Assembly: GCF_017347095.1 (NCBI RefSeq)
Contig: NZ_JADPRZ010000029.1
Span: 1 to 42,562, forward strand
Direction: 5' to 3'
Length of the DNA: 42,562 nucleotides
Origin: Sporosarcina sp. E16_8
GTDB taxonomy: Bacteria; Bacillota; Bacilli; Bacillales_A; Planococcaceae
Shown here: positions 7,491 through 17,771 of the stretch, one piece after another
Position numbering within the stretch: the first letter of the stretch is position 1
How the letters are laid out: the number at the start of each line of letters is the position of its first letter
Translations under genes and position numbers: made by a program
Notes under the pieces: generated by a model
Seen by the model: only the letters and a program-made list of their open reading frames with translations
What the model was told of the DNA's origin: nothing
The model's database searches: none

Positions 7491-9252
7491 TCAACTAACC
7501 TATCGGGGTACTTCATTTTTACACAGCGCGTCACAACCAGAAGCTATTTTTACCCCAGAAGATTTTACAGAAGAACACCATATGATTGCTGATACGGCTA
7601 AGAAGTTCATTGAAAAAGAAGTGCGGCCTCACAATGAACAAATTGAGGGAGGGGACTTTACACTTGTTAGGTCACTTCTTAGAAAAGCAGGAGAATTGGG
7701 TTTGCTTGCCCATAGTATCCCCGAGAAATACGGTGGGCTTGGCCTCGATAAAGTCACGAAAGGGCTTGTAGGAGAAATTATAGGTGCTGCAGGCGGTTAT
7801 AGCGTTGCGCATTCCAATCACACATGTATCGCAACGCTACCGATTACTTATTTCGGATCGCAGGGGCAAAAAGAAAGGTATTTGCCAAAGCTTGCATCTG
7901 GTGAATTTATTGGAGCTTATTGCCTAACTGAACCTTCTGCCGGGTCGGATGCTCTAGCTGCATCGACTACAGCACTACTGAATGAAGAGGGAACGCATTA
8001 TTTATTGAATGGCACGAAGATGTTTATTACAAATGCTTCATTTTCCGATACATTCATTGTCTATGCAAAAGTAGATGGAGCAAAGTTCACGGCATTCATC
8101 GTTGAAAAAGACTTTCCAGGCTTAACCCTCGGACCAGAAGAACAGAAGATGGGCATCAAAGGGTCGTCCACGACAGCCGTGTTTTTCGACAACTGTGAAG
8201 TGCCTGTCGGAAACTTATTAGGTGAAATCGGAAAAGGACATCATATCGCATTGAACGTACTGAATCTAGGCCGCTTCAATCTCGGTTCTGCCTGTACAGG
8301 AGCAGCAAAATTCAGCTTCAAATTAGCTATTGATTATACGAATGAACGTCAACAATTTGGCAAGACGGTTGCTTCATTTACAGCTACCGAAGAAAAAGTC
8401 GCTGATATGGCCATCCGAATTTATGCAGCAGAGTCCCTTCAATACCGGACTGCTTCCTATCTTGAAGGTGCACTAGGTGAATTGGACGAGTCAGATGACA
8501 CGAAGCTTATTGCAGACAGAATGAGGGAGTATGCTGTAGAAACCGCTATCTGCAAAGTATATGGTTCTGAAACCTTGGATTACGTTGCTGATGAATCACT
8601 TCAACTTCATGGCGGTTATGGCTTTATAAAAGAGTACAAGGTAGAGCAAATGTATCGTGATTCGCGCATTAACCGCATTTTCGAAGGCACAAATGAAATC
8701 AACAGATTGCTCATACCAATGGCTCTTTTGCAACAAGTGGGGAAAGGAATGGTCCCACTCCAAAAGCTAGTTGGGCAAGCAATTGTGGAACTGAAGCAAT
8801 CAACAACATTACCGGGTGACATTCTGGCTCGTGAAAAAGAGGCAATCCGTGCAATACGCAATGTGTTTTTGTTGTCCATAGGCTTTGCTTATGAAGCTTT
8901 TGCATCCCGTATTGTTGATGAACAAGAAACGTTACTGAAACTGGCAGACATAGCAATTGCCCTATATGCAGCTGAATCTGCTGTACTGCGAACTGAGAAA
9001 TCAATTGTGAAAAAGGGTGAAGGGAAATCTGTCCTTAAAATTCAACTGACAGAAGCCTTGATTGACGATACGCTTTTCGAAGTTGAAATGATTACTCGTA
9101 AATTGATAGTGGGCATCACAACAGGAGAGAAGCGCAAGACAGCAGTTGCTGATGTGACAAATCGATTGAGTGACCTGGCGCGTGAAGGAACGATCCAAAC
9201 GAAGAGGGCTATTGCGAAAGCCATTAATGAATCAGGGCAGTATATATCTTAA
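7480..9252 (+). CDS. Acyl-CoA dehydrogenase, FadE/VLCAD-like long form
   Basis: 590 aa, matching the long acyl-CoA dehydrogenases such as Bacillus FadE (YusJ). Residues 1-400 are the canonical fold: CLTEPSAGSD flavin/substrate block near 148, MGIKGSSTTAVFFDN near 226, and catalytic Glu402 in IFEGTNEIN. A C-terminal helical extension of about 180 residues is typical of the long class and helps dimerisation. It introduces the alpha-beta double bond of acyl-CoA, passing electrons to ETF. The TTG at 7480 is selected because AAAGGGG lies 7-9 nt upstream, inside the end of the phosphatase gene. Unlike the first dehydrogenase of the operon it keeps the classical Glu, so the two probably catalyse different steps. 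Confidence 0.88.
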   Translation: MTTDQLTYRGTSFLHSASQPEAIFTPEDFTEEHHMIADTAKKFIEKEVRPHNEQIEGGDFTLVRSLLRKAGELGLLAHSIPEKYGGLGLDKVTKGLVGEIIGAAGGYSVAHSNHTCIATLPITYFGSQGQKERYLPKLASGEFIGAYCLTEPSAGSDALAASTTALLNEEGTHYLLNGTKMFITNASFSDTFIVYAKVDGAKFTAFIVEKDFPGLTLGPEEQKMGIKGSSTTAVFFDNCEVPVGNLLGEIGKGHHIALNVLNLGRFNLGSACTGAAKFSFKLAIDYTNERQQFGKTVASFTATEEKVADMAIRIYAAESLQYRTASYLEGALGELDESDDTKLIADRMREYAVETAICKVYGSETLDYVADESLQLHGGYGFIKEYKVEQMYRDSRINRIFEGTNEINRLLIPMALLQQVGKGMVPLQKLVGQAIVELKQSTTLPGDILAREKEAIRAIRNVFLLSIGFAYEAFASRIVDEQETLLKLADIAIALYAAESAVLRTEKSIVKKGEGKSVLKIQLTEALIDDTLFEVEMITRKLIVGITTGEKRKTAVADVTNRLSDLAREGTIQTKRAIAKAINESGQYIS

Positions 9253-9267
9253 AGGGGGATTTTGAAG

Positions 9268-10242
9268 ATGAAAGCAATTCGATTTGAAGCGTATGGAGGT
9301 CCGGGCGTGTTGGAGCTAGTAGATATCGTTACACCAACAGTCGGTGATCAAGAAGTGTTAGTTGAAGTGAAGGCAATTGGTGTGAATTATGCGGATATTG
9401 CACGTCGTGAAGGGAAATACGTTGTACCGACTCCGCTGCCGTTCATGCCTGGAGCTGAAGTTGCGGGCATTATTACCGAAGTAGGAAAAGACGTTAAACG
9501 TTATAAACCTGGTATGCGCGTCGTGTCATTAATCGAATCGGCGGGTTATGCGGAGTATGTCAATCTTCATGAGATGGCACTCGCACCTATTCCTGACGGT
9601 GTTGATTTTGTAGATGCTGTCGCGCTACCTTTGCAAGGACAAACGGCTTACCATATTTTAAAGACAATGGGACGGCTTGAAAAAGGAGAAACTGTTCTCG
9701 TTCATGCAGCAGCAGGCGGGGTCGGTGCAATTACAGTCCAACTTGCAAAAATCTTCGGTGCAGGCAAGATTATTGCTACTGCAAGCAGTGATGAAAAATT
9801 GGCGCATGCAAAAGAAATGGGTGCCGATCATGTTGTAAATTACACAGAGGAAGGTTGGGAATTAAAGGTCCGCGAACTTACCGGCGGTAAAGGGGCGGAT
9901 CTAGCACTTGAAATGGTCGGTGGCGATATTTTCCGAAAGACGCTGAAATGCCTGGCCCCATTTGGTCGTGTGGTTGTTTTTGGTGCAGCAAGCGGTGAAT
10001 CTTCACCATTACTTGCTGGAGAATTAATGCGCCGCAATCAATCTGTCATTGGATTTTTCTTGCCACAAATCATGAATAATTATGACATGTACCAAGCTAG
10101 TTTTAAGGAACTACTCGGGTATATTGAAAGCGGTGATTTAACATTGACGATTGGTGGCACGTACAGACTGGAAGAGGCGGCAGATGTACATCGACTGATG
10201 CAGGGGAGAAAAACGATGGGGAAACTAGTTTTGGTGCCTTGA
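9268..10242 (+). CDS. Zinc-independent MDR oxidoreductase, quinone reductase-like
   Basis: 324 aa. Medium-chain dehydrogenase/reductase with an N-terminal GroES-like domain (GVNYADIARREGKY near 43-56, PFMPGAEVAG near 62) and the NADPH motif HAAAGGVGAITVQLAK near 150-165. The zinc-binding Cys and His residues of alcohol dehydrogenases are absent, so it belongs to the quinone oxidoreductase/enoyl reductase branch. It probably uses NADPH to reduce an activated C=C or C=O bond. The ATG at 9268 is preferred to a TTG two codons earlier because AAAGGGGG ends 9 nt before it. Last gene of the packed operon, 15 nt after the acyl-CoA dehydrogenase. Confidence 0.85.
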   Translation: MKAIRFEAYGGPGVLELVDIVTPTVGDQEVLVEVKAIGVNYADIARREGKYVVPTPLPFMPGAEVAGIITEVGKDVKRYKPGMRVVSLIESAGYAEYVNLHEMALAPIPDGVDFVDAVALPLQGQTAYHILKTMGRLEKGETVLVHAAAGGVGAITVQLAKIFGAGKIIATASSDEKLAHAKEMGADHVVNYTEEGWELKVRELTGGKGADLALEMVGGDIFRKTLKCLAPFGRVVVFGAASGESSPLLAGELMRRNQSVIGFFLPQIMNNYDMYQASFKELLGYIESGDLTLTIGGTYRLEEAADVHRLMQGRKTMGKLVLVP

Positions 10243-10254
10243 TCATTCGGTAGT

Positions 10255-10408
10255 TGAGTTAAAGATTCCCTTCAAATCCGCTTCGGCGCTAGAGGATGCC
10301 TCCCGCCCTAAGCCTAACCGCTGCGCTATCTGTCTTAGGGCTTCGGCTACCTCTGGTAGGCGCCTTCGCTTATTTTTCATATGTATTCATATGTTCAATA
10401 TATATAGG
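10255..10408. repeat. Family A MITE-like element, reversed copy
   Basis: Read on the minus strand it shows the family order: TATATATTGAACATATG-type end, AAGCGAAGGCGCCTAC, GGTAGCCGAAGCCC, internal inverted pair, GGCGGGAGGCATCC, then GCGCCGAAGCGG. It separates the oxidoreductase from the acyl-CoA ligase. It may supply or have replaced the ligase promoter, since its A/T-rich end lies 30-60 nt before the ligase start. Confidence 0.6.
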
Positions 10409-10435
10409 TAGTTGGAGTCTATTAAAAGGAATAGG

Positions 10436-12109
10436 ATGGTGAAGAATTTGAATGATGTTTTACAAAAGAGCTGGCCAAGTGGTGTTTCTAGAGAGTTAAC
10501 GTATCGCTGTGGTGAAATTCCATTACATGAATATGTTAAACGTAATGCGGAAGATTCCCCAAATCAAGTAGCCTATCAATTTTACGGTAATGAACTTACC
10601 TGGAAAGAACTAAATGGAGCTATTGATCGCTTGGCCCAATTTTTTAAGACAGAAGGAATTGTAAAAGGAGATCGAATGGGTCTGTATTTGCAAAACTGTC
10701 CCCAGTATTTAATTGGTCATTATGCCATTCAGCGAATTGGTGCCATTGTTGTTCCTTTAAATCCTATGTACAAAGAAGCCGAACTTGTTTATTTAATAAG
10801 TGAAAGTGGAGTGAAAGCTGTAATTGCAGGTCAGGAGCTATATGGACATATTGAAAAAGTCGCCAATGAAACGCCAACACTGGAGTTTATAATAACGACC
10901 AACTACATTGACTATCTACCTGAGAAACCTTCGCTATTGTTTCCGAATGAATATAACCTACCGAAAATTCGTCATGAAAATACAATAGATTTTCTCGAAG
11001 TTTTGAATACGATGGAACCATTAAAAGAATATCCATCGATTAATATATGGGAAGATGTTGCATTATTGGCGTTTACTTCAGGTACATCTGGGAGACCAAA
11101 AGCCGCAATGCTGACGCATGGCAATGCATTATTTAAAACTGCTGCAAATGTTGATACAAATCAACTAAAAGCGACTGATATCATGTTGACAGTTGCGCCG
11201 CTCTGCCATATTGCGGGCATGCTTATGGGAGTAAATATTCCCGTGTATAGCGGTTGTAAAACGGTATTACTTACAAGATTTGATCCGCAAATCACAATTG
11301 CTGCGATCGAAAAATATCGAGTGACAACTTGGTATAGTATAGCAGCCATGAACGCCGCTATTTTAAGCTTACCGACTATCGGAAATAGTGATATATCATC
11401 ACTCAGGAAAAATATGGCGACTAGTTTTGGAATTGCTGTAACTGAATCATTGGCAGCCAGATGGAAAGAAGTTACGGATGGCTGCCTTATGTTTGAAGCC
11501 TCCTATGGGTTGAGCGAAACACATACAGGAGATACATTCATGCCGCAAGAAAAAATCAAATTCGGCAGTTGTGGCATACCAACTTATGAAACTGAGTTAA
11601 GAATTATAGATCCACTAACAGGAGATGACTTATCGATAGGGCATGAAGGAGAAATTATATTGAAGAACCCGGGTGTTTTCAAAGGGTACTTAAATCATCC
11701 GGAGGCAACAGCGGAAACGTTGCGGGATGGTTGGGTTTACACGGGGGATATCGGGAAAATAGATGAAGATGGCTATTTGTATTATCTCGGACGTGTAAAG
11801 GAAATGATTAAGTGTTCGGGGTATAGTGTTTTTCCAGAAGATGTAGAAGCATTGCTTAGCCGTCACCCCGCTATCTTACAAAGTGTAGTGATCGGTGTAC
11901 CTGACGAAAAAAGAGGAGAAAGCGTGAAAGCTTTCGTTGTCTTAAAACCAGATTTCAAAAACAATATACAGGAATCGAAAATGATTGAATGGGCAAAAGA
12001 AAATATGGCTGCTTATAAATATCCAAGAGAAATAGAGTTTATAGACGTACTGCCTACAACAAGTTCAGGGAAAGTCTTAAGAAGACTGCTAAAAGATAAC
12101 AAGGATTGA
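10436..12109 (+). CDS. AMP-forming acyl-CoA synthetase (ligase)
   Basis: 557 aa, ANL superfamily. ATP-binding P-loop AFTSGTSGRPKAAMLTH near residue 213, YGLSETHTG near 365, YTGDIGKIDEDGYLYYLGR near 435, the hinge at KEMIKCSGYSVFPEDVE, and the catalytic C-terminal Lys546 in TTSSGKVLRR. It activates a carboxylic acid to the acyl-adenylate and then the CoA thioester, the entry step for the pathway of the preceding operon. ATG 10436 is chosen (AAAAGGA 5 nt upstream) over a TTG at 10412 with no SD; GTG 10439 is also possible. It is followed 12 nt later by the carboxyltransferase. The acid used is unknown; fatty or keto/hydroxy acids fit the context. Confidence 0.87.
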   Translation: MVKNLNDVLQKSWPSGVSRELTYRCGEIPLHEYVKRNAEDSPNQVAYQFYGNELTWKELNGAIDRLAQFFKTEGIVKGDRMGLYLQNCPQYLIGHYAIQRIGAIVVPLNPMYKEAELVYLISESGVKAVIAGQELYGHIEKVANETPTLEFIITTNYIDYLPEKPSLLFPNEYNLPKIRHENTIDFLEVLNTMEPLKEYPSINIWEDVALLAFTSGTSGRPKAAMLTHGNALFKTAANVDTNQLKATDIMLTVAPLCHIAGMLMGVNIPVYSGCKTVLLTRFDPQITIAAIEKYRVTTWYSIAAMNAAILSLPTIGNSDISSLRKNMATSFGIAVTESLAARWKEVTDGCLMFEASYGLSETHTGDTFMPQEKIKFGSCGIPTYETELRIIDPLTGDDLSIGHEGEIILKNPGVFKGYLNHPEATAETLRDGWVYTGDIGKIDEDGYLYYLGRVKEMIKCSGYSVFPEDVEALLSRHPAILQSVVIGVPDEKRGESVKAFVVLKPDFKNNIQESKMIEWAKENMAAYKYPREIEFIDVLPTTSSGKVLRRLLKDNKD

Positions 12110-12121
12110 AAGGAGTCATAT

Positions 12122-13684
12122 ATGACGAAAAATGCTGTAGAAACAATTCATATGGCGGTGAAAGATTTAGAAGAAAGAAAGCAAAAAGCCCAGTTTAATG
12201 GCGGAATTGATAGATTAAATCTACAACGTGAAAGCGGTAATTATACGGCAAGGGAAAGAATCGAATTACTTGTTGATGAAGGTACCTTCATGGAGCTTGG
12301 GATGTTAAATCATTCCGATGTCATTGGATCAGAAGATAAAAGTGCGGGTGATGGATTAATCGGTGGCATTGGAAAAGTAAACGGCCGTCCTGCCGTTATT
12401 CAAGCGGGGGATAAAACGGTGTTTGCGGGAACGGAAGGAACCGTACATTTAAGGAAGTCGAAGTGGCTTTTCGCATACGCAATTAAGCGTGGAATGCCAA
12501 TGTTTAACCTGAGTGAAGGTGGTGGCCTACGAATGCCCGATGGAATGGGTTCCGACGGTATCAGTACGAAGTTGTTCCCACAAGAAATGCTCATGGTTGG
12601 GCGGGAAGTACCTTCTATAACAAGTATTCTTGGTGATAGTTTTGGGGGACCGACTTGGATGGCGGTTTCTTCAGATTTCGTTACTCAATTGAAGGGGACG
12701 TGTATGGCGGTTGCTGGCCCACGCATGCTGGAAATGGCAACAGGCCAAAAGATTTCAAAAGAGGAACTGGGTGGTTGGGAAGTTCATGCGCGAGATACAG
12801 GCCAAGTAGATGCATTCGGGGAAACGGTAGAAGCATGTATCGATCAAATGAAGGATTTCTTCCAATACATGCCGTCCAATGCTTCAGAAGAGCCGCCTAT
12901 AAGAGTAACGAACGATGATCCATCACGCCGGGTGGATCATGTACTAGACATTTTACCAAAAGAGTCTAATCGTATTTATAATATGAAAGAAATAGTGAAG
13001 GAACTTGTAGATGATGGGGACTATTTCGAATATAAATCTACCTATGGCCCAGCATTATTAACGATTTTATCTCATTTAAATGGCAGAGTAGTCGGCATTA
13101 TAGCGAATCAGCCAAATAAGTATGCAGGGGCTGCTGGTCCAGAAGAGTGTGAAAAAGCGACTGATTTTATTTGCTTATGTGATTCTTTTCATATTCCACT
13201 TATCTTTTTGCATGATACGCCGGGCTTCCGTGTCAGTAACCAAGCCGAAAAGGAGAAAATGCCAACAAAAATCATGGTATGGAATCAAGCCCTGGCACAA
13301 TCAACTGTACCAAAAATATCCGTCATCATTCGCAAGAGTGTTGGGGCTGCCTATGGCAATATGTGTGGCCCAACGATGGGGGCAGATTTCGTCGTTGCCT
13401 GGCCAACCGCAGAAATAAACTTTACTGGCCCTGAGGTGGGTATTAATGTAGTTTATGGTCGGCAATTGGAACGAGCAGATGATCCAAAAAGAGAAAGAGA
13501 AGAACTATTGAAGAAATGGGCTTTTGATAGTTCACCTTACAAGGCGGCAGCAGAGCATTACATTGATGATGTGATTGATCCACGCGACACTCGTAAGTTT
13601 TTATGCCAGGCTCTCGAATACGCATGTAATAAAAATGGCAGCAAAAGTGAACGACGTTTGGCAAATTGGCCGACAGGTTTTTGA
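12122..13684 (+). CDS. Acyl-CoA carboxylase carboxyltransferase (beta) subunit
   Basis: 520 aa, the usual length for propionyl- or methylcrotonyl-CoA carboxylase beta subunits. The N half includes YTARERIELLVDEGTFMELG, with an oxyanion-type segment around SEGGGLRMPDG. The C half has HDTPGFRVSNQAEK, GAAYGNMCGPTMGADFVVAWPTAEI and TGPEVGINVVYGR. It transfers CO2 from carboxybiotin to an acyl-CoA. No biotin carboxylase or biotin carrier gene is nearby, so it must share those subunits with a distant locus or serve a decarboxylase-like complex. SD AAAGGAG is 6 nt upstream, and it is co-transcribed with the ligase. Propionyl-CoA is one possible substrate if the operon degrades odd-length or 4-hydroxy-C5 acids. 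Confidence 0.82.
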   Translation: MTKNAVETIHMAVKDLEERKQKAQFNGGIDRLNLQRESGNYTARERIELLVDEGTFMELGMLNHSDVIGSEDKSAGDGLIGGIGKVNGRPAVIQAGDKTVFAGTEGTVHLRKSKWLFAYAIKRGMPMFNLSEGGGLRMPDGMGSDGISTKLFPQEMLMVGREVPSITSILGDSFGGPTWMAVSSDFVTQLKGTCMAVAGPRMLEMATGQKISKEELGGWEVHARDTGQVDAFGETVEACIDQMKDFFQYMPSNASEEPPIRVTNDDPSRRVDHVLDILPKESNRIYNMKEIVKELVDDGDYFEYKSTYGPALLTILSHLNGRVVGIIANQPNKYAGAAGPEECEKATDFICLCDSFHIPLIFLHDTPGFRVSNQAEKEKMPTKIMVWNQALAQSTVPKISVIIRKSVGAAYGNMCGPTMGADFVVAWPTAEINFTGPEVGINVVYGRQLERADDPKREREELLKKWAFDSSPYKAAAEHYIDDVIDPRDTRKFLCQALEYACNKNGSKSERRLANWPTGF

Positions 13685-13754
13685 GGATGAATCAGAATAA
13701 TTTATCCCATTAAGTGGAAATGCGAGTATATATACGCACTACCTATTTAGAATT

Positions 13755-13985
13755 AACTAGGTGGTATAACGAGCAAATTTAGCGAAGGCTGCACTCCGTA
13801 TCCTACATGCGCCGCGGCCATTGAAATCGAGGAGGGATGCAGTTCGATCCCTCATCAATGACCTTCCGGTGGGCTTATTGCATGAGGCCATTACCAAGCG
13901 AAGAAGGGGTGTTAGGAGTGTTAAGTGCCGACTATATAGCTCAGTACTTGAATCTTTCTTTAAGTGAGTCAAAAGCACCTATTCA
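13755..13985. repeat. Composite non-coding repeat
   Basis: The 352-bp gap before glcT holds AGCGAAGGCTGCACTCC (family A-like), then GGAGGGATGCAGTTCGATCC, which resembles GGAAGGATGCAGTTCAATCC in the family C copy at 19342-19605. GGTGTTAGGAGTGTTAAGTG and ACTATATAG follow. It looks like a mosaic or decayed element. The rest of the gap contains no gene I can support. Confidence 0.4.
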
Positions 13986-14036
13986 ATTGAGATTAGTGCT
14001 AGAATAGAGTCAAGAAAAGATAATGGGGATAGATGG

Positions 14037-14879
14037 ATGAAAACGTATCTAATTAAGAAGGCATTGAATAATAATGTTCTCATTGCAACTGATGTTAATG
14101 GAGATGAGGTCGTTTTAATTGGTCGAGGCATCGGCTTTGATAACAAAGCTGGAGAGTCGATTATTCGAGAAAAAGTTGAGAAATTGTTTGTATTGAATGA
14201 TCCTGAAGAGCAGGAGCAGTACAAGCAACTTATTTCCACTCTTGATGAAAAGACGTTAAAAGTACTCATTTCTGCAGTCGAAATTATTCGGGAGCGAGCT
14301 GGCATGCAGTTGAATGAACATATTCACGTAGCGCTGACAGACCATTTGTTCTTTGCGGTTAATCGGATGAGGCGGGGAATGGTAATTCGGAATCCTTTTT
14401 TACTGGAGACAAAGGCACTTTATCCTGATGAATATAAAATTGCTGCTGAAGTGACAGAAATGGTTAATAAACAGTTAACTGTTGCGCTACCTGAAGGGGA
14501 AATTGGTTTCATTGCCTTACATATTCACAGTGCTCTTGTGAATAAAAATGTGCGTGAATTAACGACGAATTCAGATTTGATTATTCGGCTCGTCAAAATG
14601 ATCGAAGAACAACTTGACGTAGCCGTTGATAAGAATAGTATCGATTATATGCGGTTGATCCGCCATCTTCGTTTTACAATTGAGCGGGTGGTACGTGGAG
14701 AAAAGATTGCAGAGCCGAAAAAAATTACAAGACTGTTAAAAATGGAGTATCCAATTTGTTATAATTTAGCTTGGAAGCTGATTAAAGTAATGCAACAAAC
14801 ATTACAAAAAGAAATCTATGAGGCCGAAGCGGTTTACCTAACACTTCATCTCCAACGGATTCAAGCAAAAATGGAATGA
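14037..14879 (+). CDS. glcT: PtsGHI operon transcriptional antiterminator GlcT
   Basis: 280 aa, BglG/SacY family. The N-terminal co-antiterminator RNA-binding domain covers about residues 1-58 (KALNNNVLIATDVNGDEVVLIGRGIGF). It is followed by two PTS regulation domains, PRD1 with HIHVALTDHL near 95-103 and PRD2 with MRLIRHLRF near 205-213, whose His residues are phosphorylated by HPr or EII. When glucose is being transported, GlcT is dephosphorylated on its inhibitory site, dimerises, binds the RAT hairpin in ptsG mRNA and prevents termination. The matching RAT and terminator are visible downstream at 15010-15112, which supports assignment to GlcT rather than LicT or SacT. SD is a modest GGGGAT about 8 nt before the ATG. 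Confidence 0.9.
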   Translation: MKTYLIKKALNNNVLIATDVNGDEVVLIGRGIGFDNKAGESIIREKVEKLFVLNDPEEQEQYKQLISTLDEKTLKVLISAVEIIRERAGMQLNEHIHVALTDHLFFAVNRMRRGMVIRNPFLLETKALYPDEYKIAAEVTEMVNKQLTVALPEGEIGFIALHIHSALVNKNVRELTTNSDLIIRLVKMIEEQLDVAVDKNSIDYMRLIRHLRFTIERVVRGEKIAEPKKITRLLKMEYPICYNLAWKLIKVMQQTLQKEIYEAEAVYLTLHLQRIQAKME

Positions 14880-15009
14880 AAATAGTGGCCTGTTATGAGT
14901 TAAATAATATTATTTGCAAGGTTCTAATAACTATGATAATATTATTAAATAAAGTCATTGGGTAATACAATTGGCGTCAGACATAATTTATAAAAATATT
15001 ATCTTCGTA

Positions 15010-15027
15010 CGTGTTACTGATTCGATC

Positions 15028-15038
<11 letters not shown>
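15010..15038 (+). promoter_or_regulatory. RAT antiterminator hairpin, target of GlcT
   Basis: GTGTTACTGATTCGATCAGG followed by CATGAG is a recognisable ribonucleic antiterminator of the BglG/GlcT class. The inner stem CTGA/TCAG closes a TTCGA loop, with the asymmetric bulges typical of RAT. Its 3' part (15028-15038) is also the left arm of the terminator, so the two structures exclude each other. Confidence 0.85.
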
Positions 15039-17316
<2,278 letters not shown>

Positions 17317-17338
17317 GAATAGCGTAAGGGATCTTTAG

Positions 17339-17384
17339 AAAGAAATCAGCCATGTATAAAATGGCTGATTTCTTTCTTTTTTTT
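17339..17384 (+). terminator. Intrinsic terminator of ptsG
   Basis: AAAGAAATCAGCCAT (17339-17353) and ATGGCTGATTTCTTT (17361-17375) form a perfect 15-bp stem, followed by a long T-rich run. Confidence 0.9.
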
Positions 17385-17389
17385 GTATA

Positions 17390-17668
17390 TGTTGATTAAC
17401 TAAAAATAACCAGAAAACAACTTAATCAAACACTATATAGTCGGAACTTAACAAATGGAATGTTCTTCTAACACCGCTTTGTCACTTCTTCGCAAGATTT
17501 GTTCGTTATACTGGCGAGATATACCGCCTAGTTACAGAGGGTGATATTCAATGCTCACTTCTTTTCTATGGTTTTTCATTTTAGGGAAACGTACTAGTCC
17601 AAATGAAGAATATTGCGCCTATCTTACCAGTACCTTATACAAGAAAATGGTCAATCAACAGACGTGTT
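17390..17668. repeat. Repeat family B, copy 1
   Basis: Left end TGTTGATTAACTAAAAATAACC and right end AATGGTCAATCAACAGACGTG are inverted repeats of each other (TGTTGATTRACCA). Right-end-proximal CTATGGTTTTTC and the ACCAGTA...GGTCAATCAACAGACGTGTT arrangement recur in the copy at 26855-27585. No open frame. It occupies most of the gap between ptsG and the helicase gene. Confidence 0.5.
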
Positions 17669-17714
17669 TTTTTTGCATATCACTCTTAAAATTAGTGTCA
17701 GAAGACTTCCTTAA

Positions 17715-17744
17715 CTGACGAATCGCCCCTGTTTGTGAGATAAT
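17715..17744 (+). promoter_or_regulatory. Possible sigma-A promoter of dbpA
   Basis: CTGACG (17715-17720) and GATAAT (17739-17744) are separated by 18 bp and lie 27 nt before the helicase start. The -10 is good and the -35 is only a partial match. Confidence 0.4.
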
Positions 17745-17771
17745 ACACTTAGAATGAGAGGCTGATTAACA

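Noticed and set aside
13757..13978. Minus-strand open frame between the carboxyltransferase and glcT genes
   Set aside because: It lies wholly inside a non-coding repeat mosaic and has no recognisable protein features.
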